From: Bacteroidales bacterium
GTDB lineage: Bacteria; Bacteroidota; Bacteroidia; Bacteroidales; UBA7332
Direction: 5' to 3'
Length of the DNA: 64,000 bases
Assembly: GCA_028687995.1 (NCBI GenBank)
Contig: JAQTZA010000004.1
Coordinates: forward strand, 124,001 to 188,000
Shown: positions 43,915 to 53,265 of the stretch, one piece after another
How the letters are laid out: the number at the start of each line of letters is the position of its first letter
How positions within the stretch are numbered: position 1 is the first letter of the stretch
Notes under the pieces: model-generated
Databases searched by the model: none
What the model saw: only the letters and a program-made list of their open reading frames with translations
What the model was told of the DNA's origin: nothing
Translations under genes and position numbers: made by a program

Positions 43915-43993
43915 ATTCCAAATATTACGCCATTATTTGTATCGTGATTCCAAATATTACGCCTGATTTTGTATTATAACTCTACATATTACG
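43915..43993. repeat. Three-copy 32-base-spaced repeat array
   Basis: ATTCCAAATATTACGCC occurs at 43915-43931 and 43947-43963; the core ATATTACG recurs at 43922, 43954 and 43986, exactly 32 bases apart each time (third copy diverged outside the core). Same spacing as the repeats before AAA_14 genes 1 and 2. Remaining parts of the 456-base gap 43659-44114 hold no intact gene. Confidence 0.75.
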
Positions 43994-44060
43994 GATTTGT
44001 CACCCATATTCCTTGATTTTATATAAACTTTTTTTGGTTAATTTATCTGAATATATAATT

Positions 44061-44086
44061 CTATATAGATAATAGTTATACTTTTG
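44061..44086 (+). promoter_or_regulatory. marR promoter region with short dyad
   Basis: TACTTTTG (44079-44086) fits the -7 box, and the palindrome CTATATAG (44061-44068) within a very AT-rich stretch lies just upstream, a plausible MarR-type site. Confidence 0.4.
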
Positions 44087-44114
44087 TAACCATTATAAAA
44101 AATGTATATTTCAG

Positions 44115-44561
44115 ATGGATAAACTAAATGTAGATGTGATTGCCGAAAATCTAATGGCCATTCATCCGCTTTTGTACAAAAGCCTGACGCGCCCAGCCAA
44201 GACCAATAGCAACATCACGCCCGGTGGAATGTTTGTGTTGGGAAGCTTGAAGCGTCATCAAACACTTTCGATGTCCGACATTGGCAAATGCCTGTCGATG
44301 CCGAAACCACACGTTACCGTGATTGTTGATAAATTGATAGAAGAGGGGTATGTGGAGCGAAGTAATGATGTGAATGACCGACGGATTATCAATATTTCGT
44401 TGACAGAAAAAGGCGCCACAGATTTTGAAGAACTGAAATTGGCCATTAGTGAAAATCTGAAGGAGAAATTGCTGTTGCTAAGTTCAGAAGAGATTGAGCA
44501 ATTGTCGGTGGCATCCAAACAGGTGAAAGATATTTTGATTTCGATTTTATCAAAGGTATAA
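44115..44561 (+). CDS. MarR-family transcriptional regulator
   Basis: 148 residues. Winged helix at about 50-100 (LSMSDIGKCLSMPKPHVTVIVDKLIEEGYVERSNDVNDRR, then INISLTEKG). As first gene of an operon with membrane fusion, exporter and TolC genes, it is probably the local repressor released by a small toxic ligand. 61 bases separate it from the next gene. Confidence 0.9.
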   Translation: MDKLNVDVIAENLMAIHPLLYKSLTRPAKTNSNITPGGMFVLGSLKRHQTLSMSDIGKCLSMPKPHVTVIVDKLIEEGYVERSNDVNDRRIINISLTEKGATDFEELKLAISENLKEKLLLLSSEEIEQLSVASKQVKDILISILSKV

Positions 44562-44622
44562 GAATAAACAATAGGTTGTGTTTTAAAGGTATTAGTTTTA
44601 ATAAATTTGGTAGAGAAAGTAT

Positions 44623-45633
44623 ATGGAAAAGAATCAAGAAAAAAAAGAGAGCAATAAAAAAGTATATATTCCACTTATTCTTGTAGTGGTTTTGATATTA
44701 GGCGGAGTCGTGAAATGGTACATCGACTATTCTAGATACATCACAACGGACGATGCACACGTAGAGTCTGAAAATGTGTCGGTCAGTCCTAAAATTCAGG
44801 GACGAATCAGTGCTGAATTTGCTCAAGAAGGAGATTCAGTGAAGCAAGGTCAACTCCTCGTGACACTTGATAGCACCGATTTGTTGGCGCAAAAAGGGCA
44901 GGCAGAAGCTGGCAAAGTACAAGCCGAAGCCGCCATTGCACAAGCCGAAGCCAAATATCAATTTGATCAAACTAATAACAAAGTGCTCGAAATCGCATTG
45001 ACAAAAGCTCAAGACGATTTTAATCGAGCTAAAAGTCAGTTCAAAGGTGATGTGATTACCAAAGAACAATTTGACCACGCAAAGAAAACGCTCGAAACAG
45101 CTCAGGCGCAGTACGATGCTGCAAAATCGCAAATCAACGTATCTGCTTCGCAGGTAAAAAGCGCCGAAGCAGCATCGAAAACAGCCAAAGCGCAAGTGAA
45201 TGTGCTCGAAACGCAACTCAACAACACCAAATTGTATGCGCCTTGCGATGGCATTGTGGCCAAACGTTGGTTGTTGAGAGGCGATATTGCACAACCGGGA
45301 CAATCCATCTACACCATATTGAATGACAGTAAACTTTGGGTGAGCATTTTCCTCGAAGAGACAAAATTAGAGAATGTTCACAACGGACAAGCGGCATTAT
45401 TTACTCTTGATACTTATCCTGACGAGACATTCACGGGAAAAATATTCACCATTGGATCGAGCACGGCGGCTACTTTCTCACTGATTCCTGCCAACAACGC
45501 TTCGGGAAACTTTACCAAAGTGACTCAACGTGTGCAAATTAAAATTTCTATCGACGGAACGAAAGAGGGTAAAAAATTATCGGATTATCACATTTTCTCA
45601 GGAATGTCGGCAGTCGTTAAAATCATTAGATAA
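44623..45633 (+). CDS. EmrA/HlyD-type membrane fusion protein
   Basis: 336 residues. One N-terminal transmembrane helix (~13-32), TTDDAHVESENVSVSPKIQGRI typical of the EmrA subgroup, a lipoyl-like half, a long Ala/Gln-rich coiled-coil hairpin (~90-195) and the second half with YAPCDGIVAKRWLLRGD. Periplasmic adaptor that links the inner-membrane exporter to TolC. Start 62 bases after marR; 2 bases before the exporter gene. Confidence 0.92.
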   Translation: MEKNQEKKESNKKVYIPLILVVVLILGGVVKWYIDYSRYITTDDAHVESENVSVSPKIQGRISAEFAQEGDSVKQGQLLVTLDSTDLLAQKGQAEAGKVQAEAAIAQAEAKYQFDQTNNKVLEIALTKAQDDFNRAKSQFKGDVITKEQFDHAKKTLETAQAQYDAAKSQINVSASQVKSAEAASKTAKAQVNVLETQLNNTKLYAPCDGIVAKRWLLRGDIAQPGQSIYTILNDSKLWVSIFLEETKLENVHNGQAALFTLDTYPDETFTGKIFTIGSSTAATFSLIPANNASGNFTKVTQRVQIKISIDGTKEGKKLSDYHIFSGMSAVVKIIR

Positions 45634-45635
45634 CA

Positions 45636-47234
45636 ATGTCGAAAATTACCACTGCGCATAAGTTACGCCGAAAACTGCGTAACCGCGATTCTGCATTCCA
45701 CCCTCGGCACGATAATTACAAATGGTTTGTGTTGGGCAATATCATGCTTGGCACCTTCATGGCAGTACTTGACAGCACGATTGTGAATGTTGGGTTACCC
45801 AAGATAATGGCTTCATTTGGTGTCGGTATCGACAAAATTGAATGGGTGATTACTGCCTATATGCTTGCCATGGCGGTAATGCTGCCTACTTCAGGTTGGT
45901 TGGCCGATAAATTTGGGTACAAAAAACTCTATTTCTTCGGCTTATTTTTCTTCACACTTGGTTCGTTGCTTTGTGGATTGTCGTATGACGAAAACACGTT
46001 AATTCTTGCTCGCATTGTGCAGGGATTAGGTGCAGGTGTAATACAACCGCTAGGGATGGCTATCATCACACGGGAATTCCCACCTCATGAACGAGGCATG
46101 GCGCTTGGTTTTTGGGTGATTGCTGCTGCTGCTTCGGTCTCTTTTGGTCCGTTGATTGGCGGTTATTTGGTAGATAATTTTAGCTGGCAGTTAATATTCA
46201 CAGTCAATATCCCATTTGGAATTGCAGCCATGTTGTTTACAATTCTGATTCAACGAGAATTTATCAATAAACGGGTGGGAAAATTTGATTTTATCGGGTT
46301 TATCACCATCGTAATCTTTTTGCCCATCACGCTATATGCACTATCCGAAGGAAATGCAGCTACCAATACTGGGGGATGGACATCACCTCTTATTCTGACC
46401 TGTTTTGCCATTTCAGTTCTTTCGTTGGTCATTTTTATCACGCGAGAATTAACGATATCGAACCCATTCATCGAGCTTCGACTGCTTGCTGACTACAACT
46501 TTGGTGTAGGTAATTTAATTATGATGTTACTTTTCTTGGGAATGTTGGGCAGCACGTTCTTATTGCCGCTCTATTTGCAAAATGGGTTGGGTTACACCGC
46601 AGTGCAGGCTGGATCTGTCTTCTTACCAGTGGGAATTATTCAAGGAATTATGTCGCCACTTACAGGTAAGTTCTCGGATAAATTTGGCGCAAAGGCGCCT
46701 ATGGTTCTAGGTATCACGCTTTTGGCGTTTAGTTTCTACATGAATTCGAAGCTTACCTATCTCTCGGAACACGATTTCATCATGACTTCGCTCTATATTC
46801 GTGGCTTTGCAATGGGTATTTTCATCACACCCGTGAGTGCTGCAATGTTGATTACCATTCCTCGTGAAAAGATGGCACAGGCGTCGAGTATCACAAACAC
46901 CATTCGTCAGTTGGGTGGAAGTTTGGGAATCGCATTTTTCTCAACTTTCCTATCATCCCGCATTACTTATAATGCACAAATGTATGGTGCGGCTATTCAA
47001 TCCACTTCTCAGCAGTTTAAAAATACAGCTGGGAATATTGCCTATTTTGCACAACAACATGTGGGTAGTAATATGTCAACGGCGATGCAACAAAGTAAAT
47101 ATATGATTTTATCGCATGTGAATCTACAGGCATATATTCAAGGAATTAGTGATGATTTCTGGATTGCTTCTGTGATTACCGGGCTAGGAATTATTCCCGT
47201 CATCTTGATGCGAACAAAAAAACAAACCGTATAA
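45636..47234 (+). CDS. DHA2-family MFS drug exporter (EmrB-like)
   Basis: 532 residues with 14 predicted helices, the DHA2 layout. Motifs: LDSTIVNVGLPKI in helix 1, GWLADKFGYKKLY (motif A) and the helix 5 motif ending GPLIGGYL (motif C). Proton-driven efflux of hydrophobic compounds through the adjacent adaptor and TolC protein. Confidence 0.92.
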   Translation: MSKITTAHKLRRKLRNRDSAFHPRHDNYKWFVLGNIMLGTFMAVLDSTIVNVGLPKIMASFGVGIDKIEWVITAYMLAMAVMLPTSGWLADKFGYKKLYFFGLFFFTLGSLLCGLSYDENTLILARIVQGLGAGVIQPLGMAIITREFPPHERGMALGFWVIAAAASVSFGPLIGGYLVDNFSWQLIFTVNIPFGIAAMLFTILIQREFINKRVGKFDFIGFITIVIFLPITLYALSEGNAATNTGGWTSPLILTCFAISVLSLVIFITRELTISNPFIELRLLADYNFGVGNLIMMLLFLGMLGSTFLLPLYLQNGLGYTAVQAGSVFLPVGIIQGIMSPLTGKFSDKFGAKAPMVLGITLLAFSFYMNSKLTYLSEHDFIMTSLYIRGFAMGIFITPVSAAMLITIPREKMAQASSITNTIRQLGGSLGIAFFSTFLSSRITYNAQMYGAAIQSTSQQFKNTAGNIAYFAQQHVGSNMSTAMQQSKYMILSHVNLQAYIQGISDDFWIASVITGLGIIPVILMRTKKQTV

Positions 47235-47245
47235 AAGATTCAAAT

Positions 47246-48568
47246 ATGATAAGTACAAAAATTAGAAACGGATTATTTTTGGCATTGACCATTTGTCTGG
47301 TGGCAAATCCGATAAAAAGCATGGGTCAAACCAAAGATTCACTTTCTTTAAATGCAATTATTAGTGAAGTGGTTCAAAATCATCCTTCTGTGAAAAAAGC
47401 GATGGAAGAGTTGAACTCTACAGATGCAAAAATTGGAATTGCAAAAGCTGGTTATTTGCCAAATGCTGAATTTACGGCTTCTTATTCACGCATTGGGCCA
47501 GTTTCGAAAATCACCTTGCCCGGAACCACCAATTCATTCAGTTTGATGCCAACTGACAACTATTCGGCGGCTTTTAGCGTAAATCAATCGATTTACGACT
47601 TTGGAAAAACCGATAAAAGCATTTCTCTTGAAAAACAGGCAAAAGAGCTTTCGCGTCAGTCTGTGGAACAGGTGAAACAGCGACTTTCACAAGCCGTAAT
47701 TGCGAACTACTATTCGTTGGTTTACTTGCAAGAAGCAATCAAAATCAAAGAAGAGCAACTCAGCACACTCAACGAACACCTTCGTTTTGTGGAAAAGAAA
47801 CAGGCTACAGGTTCTGCTACACAATATGAAATTTTGACCACTCAGGTACGTATTTCTGCCATAGAGAATCAGAAAATTGACCTTGAAGCTGCTCATCAAG
47901 TGCAAGTTTCTCAGCTGAATTCATTGCTTGGTCAACCCGAGAATTCGCCCGAATTAGTTAAAAATGAAATCTATGTAGCGTTACCCGATTTACAGAGCGA
48001 TGCATTGATAGCTTCGGCCATTCAAAACCGCGATGAGATGAAATTAGCACGTGAAAAAGCAAAGTTGGCAGATTTGCGCTATAGCTTGACCAACTCGCAA
48101 AACAATGCTTCACTCAATGGATTCGTCACTGGTGGCATTAAAAATGGGTACATACCGTACATGTACGATCCAACACCCAATTTTGCAGCAGGAGTCACTT
48201 TTAAAATTCCGATTTATGATGGTAAAAGAGCAAAATATAATTTAGTAACAGCAAAATCGGCTATTTCAGTAAATGACCAAGAAACAGAAATCACACGTCG
48301 AAACATTGTAAATGAGGTGGTGGAAATGCAATCTGGAGTAAAATCGGCACAAAAGAGAGTGGAGCAATCGGAGTTGATGCTGAAACAGGCGACGCAAGCC
48401 TATTCATTGGCCAAAGTTCGTTTCGAATCGGGAGTGATCACCAATCTCGAATTATTAGAAGGTTCAACTTCTGTTTCGGAGAGCCGATTGATGTTGCTGA
48501 AAGCAAAAATCGATTATACAGTCAATTTGTATAAGTTGAAATCAGCGATTGGCGAACGATTATATTGA
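47246..48568 (+). CDS. TolC-family outer membrane channel
   Basis: 440 residues, signal peptide ~1-27 (ends SMG), then two OEP repeats with long coiled-coil helices (QAKELSRQSVEQVKQRLSQ and IVNEVVEMQSGVKSAQKRVE regions). Provides the outer-membrane duct of the tripartite pump. 11 bases after the exporter gene. Its 3' end overlaps the convergent AAA_14 gene 3 by 9 bases. Confidence 0.92.
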   Translation: MISTKIRNGLFLALTICLVANPIKSMGQTKDSLSLNAIISEVVQNHPSVKKAMEELNSTDAKIGIAKAGYLPNAEFTASYSRIGPVSKITLPGTTNSFSLMPTDNYSAAFSVNQSIYDFGKTDKSISLEKQAKELSRQSVEQVKQRLSQAVIANYYSLVYLQEAIKIKEEQLSTLNEHLRFVEKKQATGSATQYEILTTQVRISAIENQKIDLEAAHQVQVSQLNSLLGQPENSPELVKNEIYVALPDLQSDALIASAIQNRDEMKLAREKAKLADLRYSLTNSQNNASLNGFVTGGIKNGYIPYMYDPTPNFAAGVTFKIPIYDGKRAKYNLVTAKSAISVNDQETEITRRNIVNEVVEMQSGVKSAQKRVEQSELMLKQATQAYSLAKVRFESGVITNLELLEGSTSVSESRLMLLKAKIDYTVNLYKLKSAIGERLY

Positions 48569-49738
48569 GATTTGATCGTTATTATGACTTGTTAGATTAT
48601 TGAATATCAATATATTGTGCTCATTAATTTTCAATTCTTTATTCCCTGCATACACCAAATTAGAGGAACCTATTCGATCTGGTGCAAATTTCTTAAAATA
48701 TTCGAGCCCTTTTAAAAAATGAGGAGTAAAAGTCTGGGCTGATTTTATTTCATAGAGATTTAGTTTATATCCTGCTTCTTGCAATACATCAATTTCATTC
48801 CCATGGTTATCTCTATAAAAATATATATTGTTGTCTAATCCTTTATTATAGCGATTTTTTAGAAGTTCTAATATTACAATATTTTCAAAAAGCGATCCTC
48901 TCAATGGGTGACTTTCAACATGATTAGTGTTTTCTATTCCGAGCAAATATGAGGCAAGACCGACATCATAAAAATACAATTTGGGTGTTTTCACCAAACG
49001 TTTGCTTATGTTTGCAGTCCAAGGTTGAACCAAAAATATAATATAAGTTGCTTGTAGAACAGATAGCCACGATTGAATAGTTACTGACGAAACACCCACT
49101 TCTGTTGCTAAATTACTAGCATTCAAAAGCTGACCAACGCGCCCAGCACATAGTTTCATAAACTTCTGAAAATGAGAGATATCTTTAACGTTAATTATTT
49201 GTCGTATGTCACGCTCTACATACGTTTCGTAATAGTTTCGATACGCCTTTGTTGGATTTAATTCTTCGACATAAATTCTAGGATAAAATCCATTTAACAT
49301 ATATTCATTTGTTGTGAAATTTCTATTCAATGTAGAAATTTCATGAATTGTAAATGGCAATAATTTTAATAACGCAACTCTACCAGCCAAACTTTGGGTT
49401 ATGTTTGTAAGCATTGATACATTATTACTTCCGGTCAGAATAAATTGCCCATTCTGTTGTCTGTCATCAACTATTCCTTGTATGTATGATAAAATATCGG
49501 GATAACGTTGAAATTCATCAATGATAGCCCCATCAGGATTTGAAGAGAAAAATGCACGAGGATCACTTTTTATCTGCTCTCTGACATCAGGGTTTTCTAA
49601 CGAAAAGTACGGTTTGTTTGGGAAAGTTTGGCGAGCTAGTGAAGTTTTACCAGCTTGGCGAGGTCCTGTAATCATTACAACAGGATAGCTTGATGCCAAA
49701 TCTAAAAGTTCGAAGGTTATTTCTCTTTTTACCCACAT
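48560..49738 (-). CDS. AAA_14/DUF4143 ATPase, copy 3
   Basis: 392 residues from the ATG at 49738 (MWVKREITFELL); an ATG at 49777 lies inside the operator. Walker A GPRQAGKT (25-32), Walker B IIDEFQRY (Asp74-Glu75), LTGSNNVSML, then a winged-helix-like segment (NASNLATEVGVSSVTIQSWL) and the C-terminal DUF4143 domain with ENIVILELLKNRY and GNEIDVLQEAGY. Function unknown. It is convergent with the efflux operon and divergent from nothing; the helicase gene lies upstream on the same strand. Confidence 0.9.
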   Translation of the reverse strand: MWVKREITFELLDLASSYPVVMITGPRQAGKTSLARQTFPNKPYFSLENPDVREQIKSDPRAFFSSNPDGAIIDEFQRYPDILSYIQGIVDDRQQNGQFILTGSNNVSMLTNITQSLAGRVALLKLLPFTIHEISTLNRNFTTNEYMLNGFYPRIYVEELNPTKAYRNYYETYVERDIRQIINVKDISHFQKFMKLCAGRVGQLLNASNLATEVGVSSVTIQSWLSVLQATYIIFLVQPWTANISKRLVKTPKLYFYDVGLASYLLGIENTNHVESHPLRGSLFENIVILELLKNRYNKGLDNNIYFYRDNHGNEIDVLQEAGYKLNLYEIKSAQTFTPHFLKGLEYFKKFAPDRIGSSNLVYAGNKELKINEHNILIFNNLTSHNNDQISI

Positions 49739-49788
49739 ATTTGTACAATAATAAAATACAACTTTAATATTGTACAAATATAGTTCAA
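49737..49788 (-). promoter_or_regulatory. Perfect 14-base inverted repeat over the promoter of AAA_14 gene 3
   Basis: Arms ATATTTGTACAATA (49737-49750) and TATTGTACAAATAT (49768-49781) are exact reverse complements, each with the palindrome TTGTACAA; centres are 29 bases apart. On the minus strand TATATTTG, a TAnnTTTG box, overlaps the distal arm, and the proximal arm overlaps the start codon. Confidence 0.7.
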
Positions 49789-49816
49789 TAACTCAAAATA
49801 ACAATAGTTTTAGATT

Positions 49817-51166
49817 CTATTTTTTATTCTTCTTTCCAATGGGTTTCATACCACGGGTTTTTGGCTTTTTGTATTTCATCTTCATCTGTTCACAACGGCG
49901 TATTTTGTTGTTCACTTTTTTGTTTTTCTCCAATTTTTCGTGGAAAGATGGTCCAGCTTCGTCACGTGGAGGTAGTTTTACCAAGATGTTTTTCATCTCC
50001 ACTTTGGGAGATTCGTCGTCGGTGAGTAGTTTAGAAATCTCTAACTCTTCAGGAAGATTTTTACGAGGAATTTTGGTGTTCATCAACTCTTCAATTGCCT
50101 CTTTGGCCTCTTTTTCTGCTTTGGTAACAAACGTGATTGAGTTTCCTTTTTTATCGGCACGACCAGTACGACCGATGCGGTGGATGTAATTCTCTGGAAC
50201 GTCGGGTGTATCAAAGTTGATGACGTGACTCACTTCAGAAATATCCAATCCACGTGCTACGAGATCAGTCGCAATCAATATTCTGATTTCGCCCGAATGA
50301 AATTGAGCTACTGTGGCAAACCGATTATTTTGTGCTTTATTGGAGTGAATTACCCCTATTTCCTCAGGAAAAAATGGTTCAATCTCTTCTGCTATTTGAT
50401 CTGCTAATTTCTTCGTTGCTGCAAAAATTAGCACTTTTTTACACTCCTCTTTGTTGGCAAGGAGGAGTTCTAACAAATTTATTTTTGTGTAAAAATTCGG
50501 CAAATGGTAGCAAATTTGTTCAATGTTTTCAAGCGGAGTTCCCATTGGTGAAGCTTCGATCCATAAAGGTGCATTGAAGAAATCGTGAATCAAATCGTTC
50601 ACCTCTTCAGTAATGGTTGCTGAGAACATCAAGTTCTGGCGCTTTGGCGGCAACAGATCGATGATGCGAATCAATTGAGGACGAAATCCGAGATTCAACA
50701 TTTCATCAACCTCATCGATAATCAACCGTTTTACCGATTTCAATCTGATGGAGCCATTCAGCACCAAATCGAGCAACCGTCCAGGAGTAGCAACAAGTAC
50801 ATCCATTCCGCCAGATACAGTAATCATCTGCTGCTTGATATTTACACCACCATATACGCCGACAACCGCTGCACTCATATAGGTAGTTAGTTTTTGTACC
50901 TCTTCCACTACTTGAGTAACCAATTCTCGCGTAGGAACGACGATTAATATTTGAGGATGAATCTCTTTGGTGAATTTCCACATGCGAAGAACAGGAAGCA
51001 AATAGGCATACGTTTTTCCAGTACCTGTTTGTGCAATTCCTACCACATCTTGTCCAGACATAATTGCTGGAAACACACGCTCTTGAATGATAGTTGGCGT
51101 AGTAAAGCCAAGGTCGGCAATCGCGTTTCGCAACGGCGTATTGATATTTAAATCTGCAAAAGTCAT
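49817..51166 (-). CDS. DEAD-box ATP-dependent RNA helicase
   Basis: 449 residues. Q motif (FTTPTIIQERVFP), Walker A AQTGTGKT (45-52), motif II reading DEVD instead of DEAD near residue 150, SAT in MFSATI, ATDLVARGLD and HRIGRTGR. Unwinds short RNA duplexes, likely in ribosome assembly or mRNA turnover. The C-terminal tail is basic (KKNKKVNNKIRR ... GKKNKK), suited to RNA binding. Confidence 0.93.
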   Translation of the reverse strand: MTFADLNINTPLRNAIADLGFTTPTIIQERVFPAIMSGQDVVGIAQTGTGKTYAYLLPVLRMWKFTKEIHPQILIVVPTRELVTQVVEEVQKLTTYMSAAVVGVYGGVNIKQQMITVSGGMDVLVATPGRLLDLVLNGSIRLKSVKRLIIDEVDEMLNLGFRPQLIRIIDLLPPKRQNLMFSATITEEVNDLIHDFFNAPLWIEASPMGTPLENIEQICYHLPNFYTKINLLELLLANKEECKKVLIFAATKKLADQIAEEIEPFFPEEIGVIHSNKAQNNRFATVAQFHSGEIRILIATDLVARGLDISEVSHVINFDTPDVPENYIHRIGRTGRADKKGNSITFVTKAEKEAKEAIEELMNTKIPRKNLPEELEISKLLTDDESPKVEMKNILVKLPPRDEAGPSFHEKLEKNKKVNNKIRRCEQMKMKYKKPKTRGMKPIGKKNKK

Positions 51167-51277
51167 ATTTTCAATCTAATTGGGCTGCAAAGGTAACGCT
51201 AAAGTGCCAATAATCAATCCTTTTCGAGCGTATAAATAGTTGCGATGTGAAAAGTGATACCTTGATTAATTGAATAT

Positions 51278-51955
51278 TTACTTGTTTTTCTTTGTGTTTT
51301 TCTCAATTTTCCTTTTCGATTTTTTTAGCACTTTGGCAATTTTCTCGGCCATCACACCTGCTCCTTTTGCATTTGGATGAATGAGATCTGGGAACAATTC
51401 TGGTTGATTGGCTAGCAATTTATTCAAATTAATTATTTCTAATTTTCGTTGTTTCGCAACCGATTTAACCATCGGAATCACATCCACCTGTATGATGCTG
51501 TCGTTGATTCCCCATCTCGAGCCATAAGCAGGTGCTGGTAGGCAAACAAAGATAATTGGATGCGAAGGAAGGGCTCTCAATGTATCAATCAGCGTGAGGT
51601 AGTCTTTTATATATTCGTCTTTGTATTTCCAGTTTTGAGGTTTTGAGTCGTTCGTCCCAAGCTTAATTACCACAGCATCAGGATTAAATGCCATCGCTTC
51701 AGCCATGCGAGTCAATTTCCAATATGGTTTATCACCATTTTTGAGCAAAGTCGCGCCGCTTACGCCAAAGTTTTCCACTTGCCAATTTTTGCCAAGAATT
51801 CTTGACATTTGTGCTGGATAGCTCAATGAATCGCGATGTTCGATGCCAGCACCATAAGTAATGCTATTACCAATGCAAGCAACCTTAATTTGCGCATGGA
51901 TAATAAAATTTGAGAAAAGAAATAATACGAGTAGATTAATTTTAAATGTCTTCAT
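51278..51955 (-). CDS. Secreted SGNH/GDSL esterase
   Basis: 225 residues, signal peptide ~1-21 (ends IIHAQ). SGNH blocks: GNSIT with the nucleophile serine near residue 33, GVSGAT, KLGTNDSK, and the C-terminal DLIHPNAKG with Asp and His. Sialate-O-acetylesterase or other acyl esterase activity is plausible; substrate unknown. Basic tail (KKSKRKIEKNTKKNK). Confidence 0.9.
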   Translation of the reverse strand: MKTFKINLLVLFLFSNFIIHAQIKVACIGNSITYGAGIEHRDSLSYPAQMSRILGKNWQVENFGVSGATLLKNGDKPYWKLTRMAEAMAFNPDAVVIKLGTNDSKPQNWKYKDEYIKDYLTLIDTLRALPSHPIIFVCLPAPAYGSRWGINDSIIQVDVIPMVKSVAKQRKLEIINLNKLLANQPELFPDLIHPNAKGAGVMAEKIAKVLKKSKRKIEKNTKKNK

Positions 51956-52118
51956 GTGTGTGTTATTTTAGTTAGCGAAGGCAAATTTATTAAAAAAGAA
52001 CTTATTATTTGCCATCCGAGGATATTATTCAGAACCGATTACAGTTGTTATTGTTCTATTTTCATCGTCCAAAATATTCAGTGGTCGAATTTTCTTTTTT
52101 TAGTATATGAGAGAAGCG

Positions 52119-52126
52119 TATGTTTG
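52119..52126 (+). promoter_or_regulatory. -7 box of the metallophosphoesterase gene
   Basis: TATGTTTG fits TAnnTTTG, giving a leader of about 20 bases. The SGNH gene is divergent. Confidence 0.45.
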
Positions 52127-52152
52127 TGTCACATTATTCAAATTGAAAATTT

Positions 52153-53265
52153 ATGAAACTCGGATTTGCTATAGTTTTTTGTATTTTAATTTCGCTTATC
52201 ACGCTTACCATCATTAGAGGTTCGCAATCATTACCCGCACAAAGTTTTTGGCGCACTGGATACGTGACGTTAAGTATCTCAATGTTTATCTTGTTTATAG
52301 TTGGAATGATTTTTGGGCATAAAATGCCGACTGAAGTTGCCAAAATTGTCTCTTTTGTGGGTAATAGTTATGTCATCATTTTCGTTTATTTGGCTATTTC
52401 ATTGCTTTTACTCGATACAATTTTGGCGATTAATTTCTTTGCAAAATTCGCGCCCAATGGATTGGCCAACTTTAGGTTTTGGTGGATGATGGTTTCTTTT
52501 GCAATCATCGCCATTGTGATGATTATCGGGAACTACAATTTTAATAATCCAAAAACTGTTTCTCTCACCATTCAATCTGACAAACCGCTACAGGGAAAAA
52601 TCATGAAAATTGTCGCAGTAAGTGATTTACACCTAGGTTTTTCTATCGATAAGCAACGGTTGAAGAGTTTTGTGAAGATGATAAATGACCAGCATCCAGA
52701 TTTAGTTTTGATGGCTGGTGATATCACAGACCGATCGATTGAACCTGTTATTCGTCAAAATATGAGGGAGGAATTGAGTCAAATTCATTCAACACTTGGA
52801 GTTTTTGCCATCAATGGGAATCACGAGCATTATGCCGAACAGATGAATGCGACAGAAAACTACTTGAAGTCAGCGGGAATTACTTTTTTGAAAGATTCTG
52901 TTGCGATGGTTAATCAATCATTTTATATAGTAGGTCGTGACGATCGGACAAATGGCAATCGCCAATCACTCTCCACTCTTGTGCAAGGAATTCAATCCAA
53001 TCTACCAATTATTCTGCTCGATCACCAGCCCCATCAACTTGAAGAAGCTGAAATGAATGGTATCGATTTGCAGTTTTCGGGACATACACACGAGGGGCAG
53101 TTTTTCCCAGGAAATTTGTTGGTGAAACGAATGTTTGAGATTGGGCATGGCTACCTCAAAAAAGGCACAACACACTACTTTGTATCTTCTGGATTGGGTA
53201 TTTGGGGGCCGCAATACCGCATCGGTACCCAATCAGAAATAGTGGTGATTGATTTCAAATATTAA
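52153..53265 (+). CDS. Membrane-anchored metallophosphoesterase (YkuE-like)
   Basis: 370 residues. Four N-terminal transmembrane helices (to about residue 130), then a calcineurin-like phosphoesterase domain with metal-binding motifs VSDLHLG, MAGDITD, NGNHEHY and FSGHTHEGQ. Related to membrane phosphodiesterases that act on lipid or UDP-lipid substrates; exact substrate not predictable. Its stop overlaps that of the convergent response regulator gene by 4 bases. Confidence 0.9.
   Translation: MKLGFAIVFCILISLITLTIIRGSQSLPAQSFWRTGYVTLSISMFILFIVGMIFGHKMPTEVAKIVSFVGNSYVIIFVYLAISLLLLDTILAINFFAKFAPNGLANFRFWWMMVSFAIIAIVMIIGNYNFNNPKTVSLTIQSDKPLQGKIMKIVAVSDLHLGFSIDKQRLKSFVKMINDQHPDLVLMAGDITDRSIEPVIRQNMREELSQIHSTLGVFAINGNHEHYAEQMNATENYLKSAGITFLKDSVAMVNQSFYIVGRDDRTNGNRQSLSTLVQGIQSNLPIILLDHQPHQLEEAEMNGIDLQFSGHTHEGQFFPGNLLVKRMFEIGHGYLKKGTTHYFVSSGLGIWGPQYRIGTQSEIVVIDFKY

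Noticed and set aside
43915-43993. Short CRISPR array
   Set aside because: Only three copies, the repeat core is 8-17 bases, spacers are ~15-24 bases, and there are no cas genes; the regular 32-base period fits protein-binding sites better.
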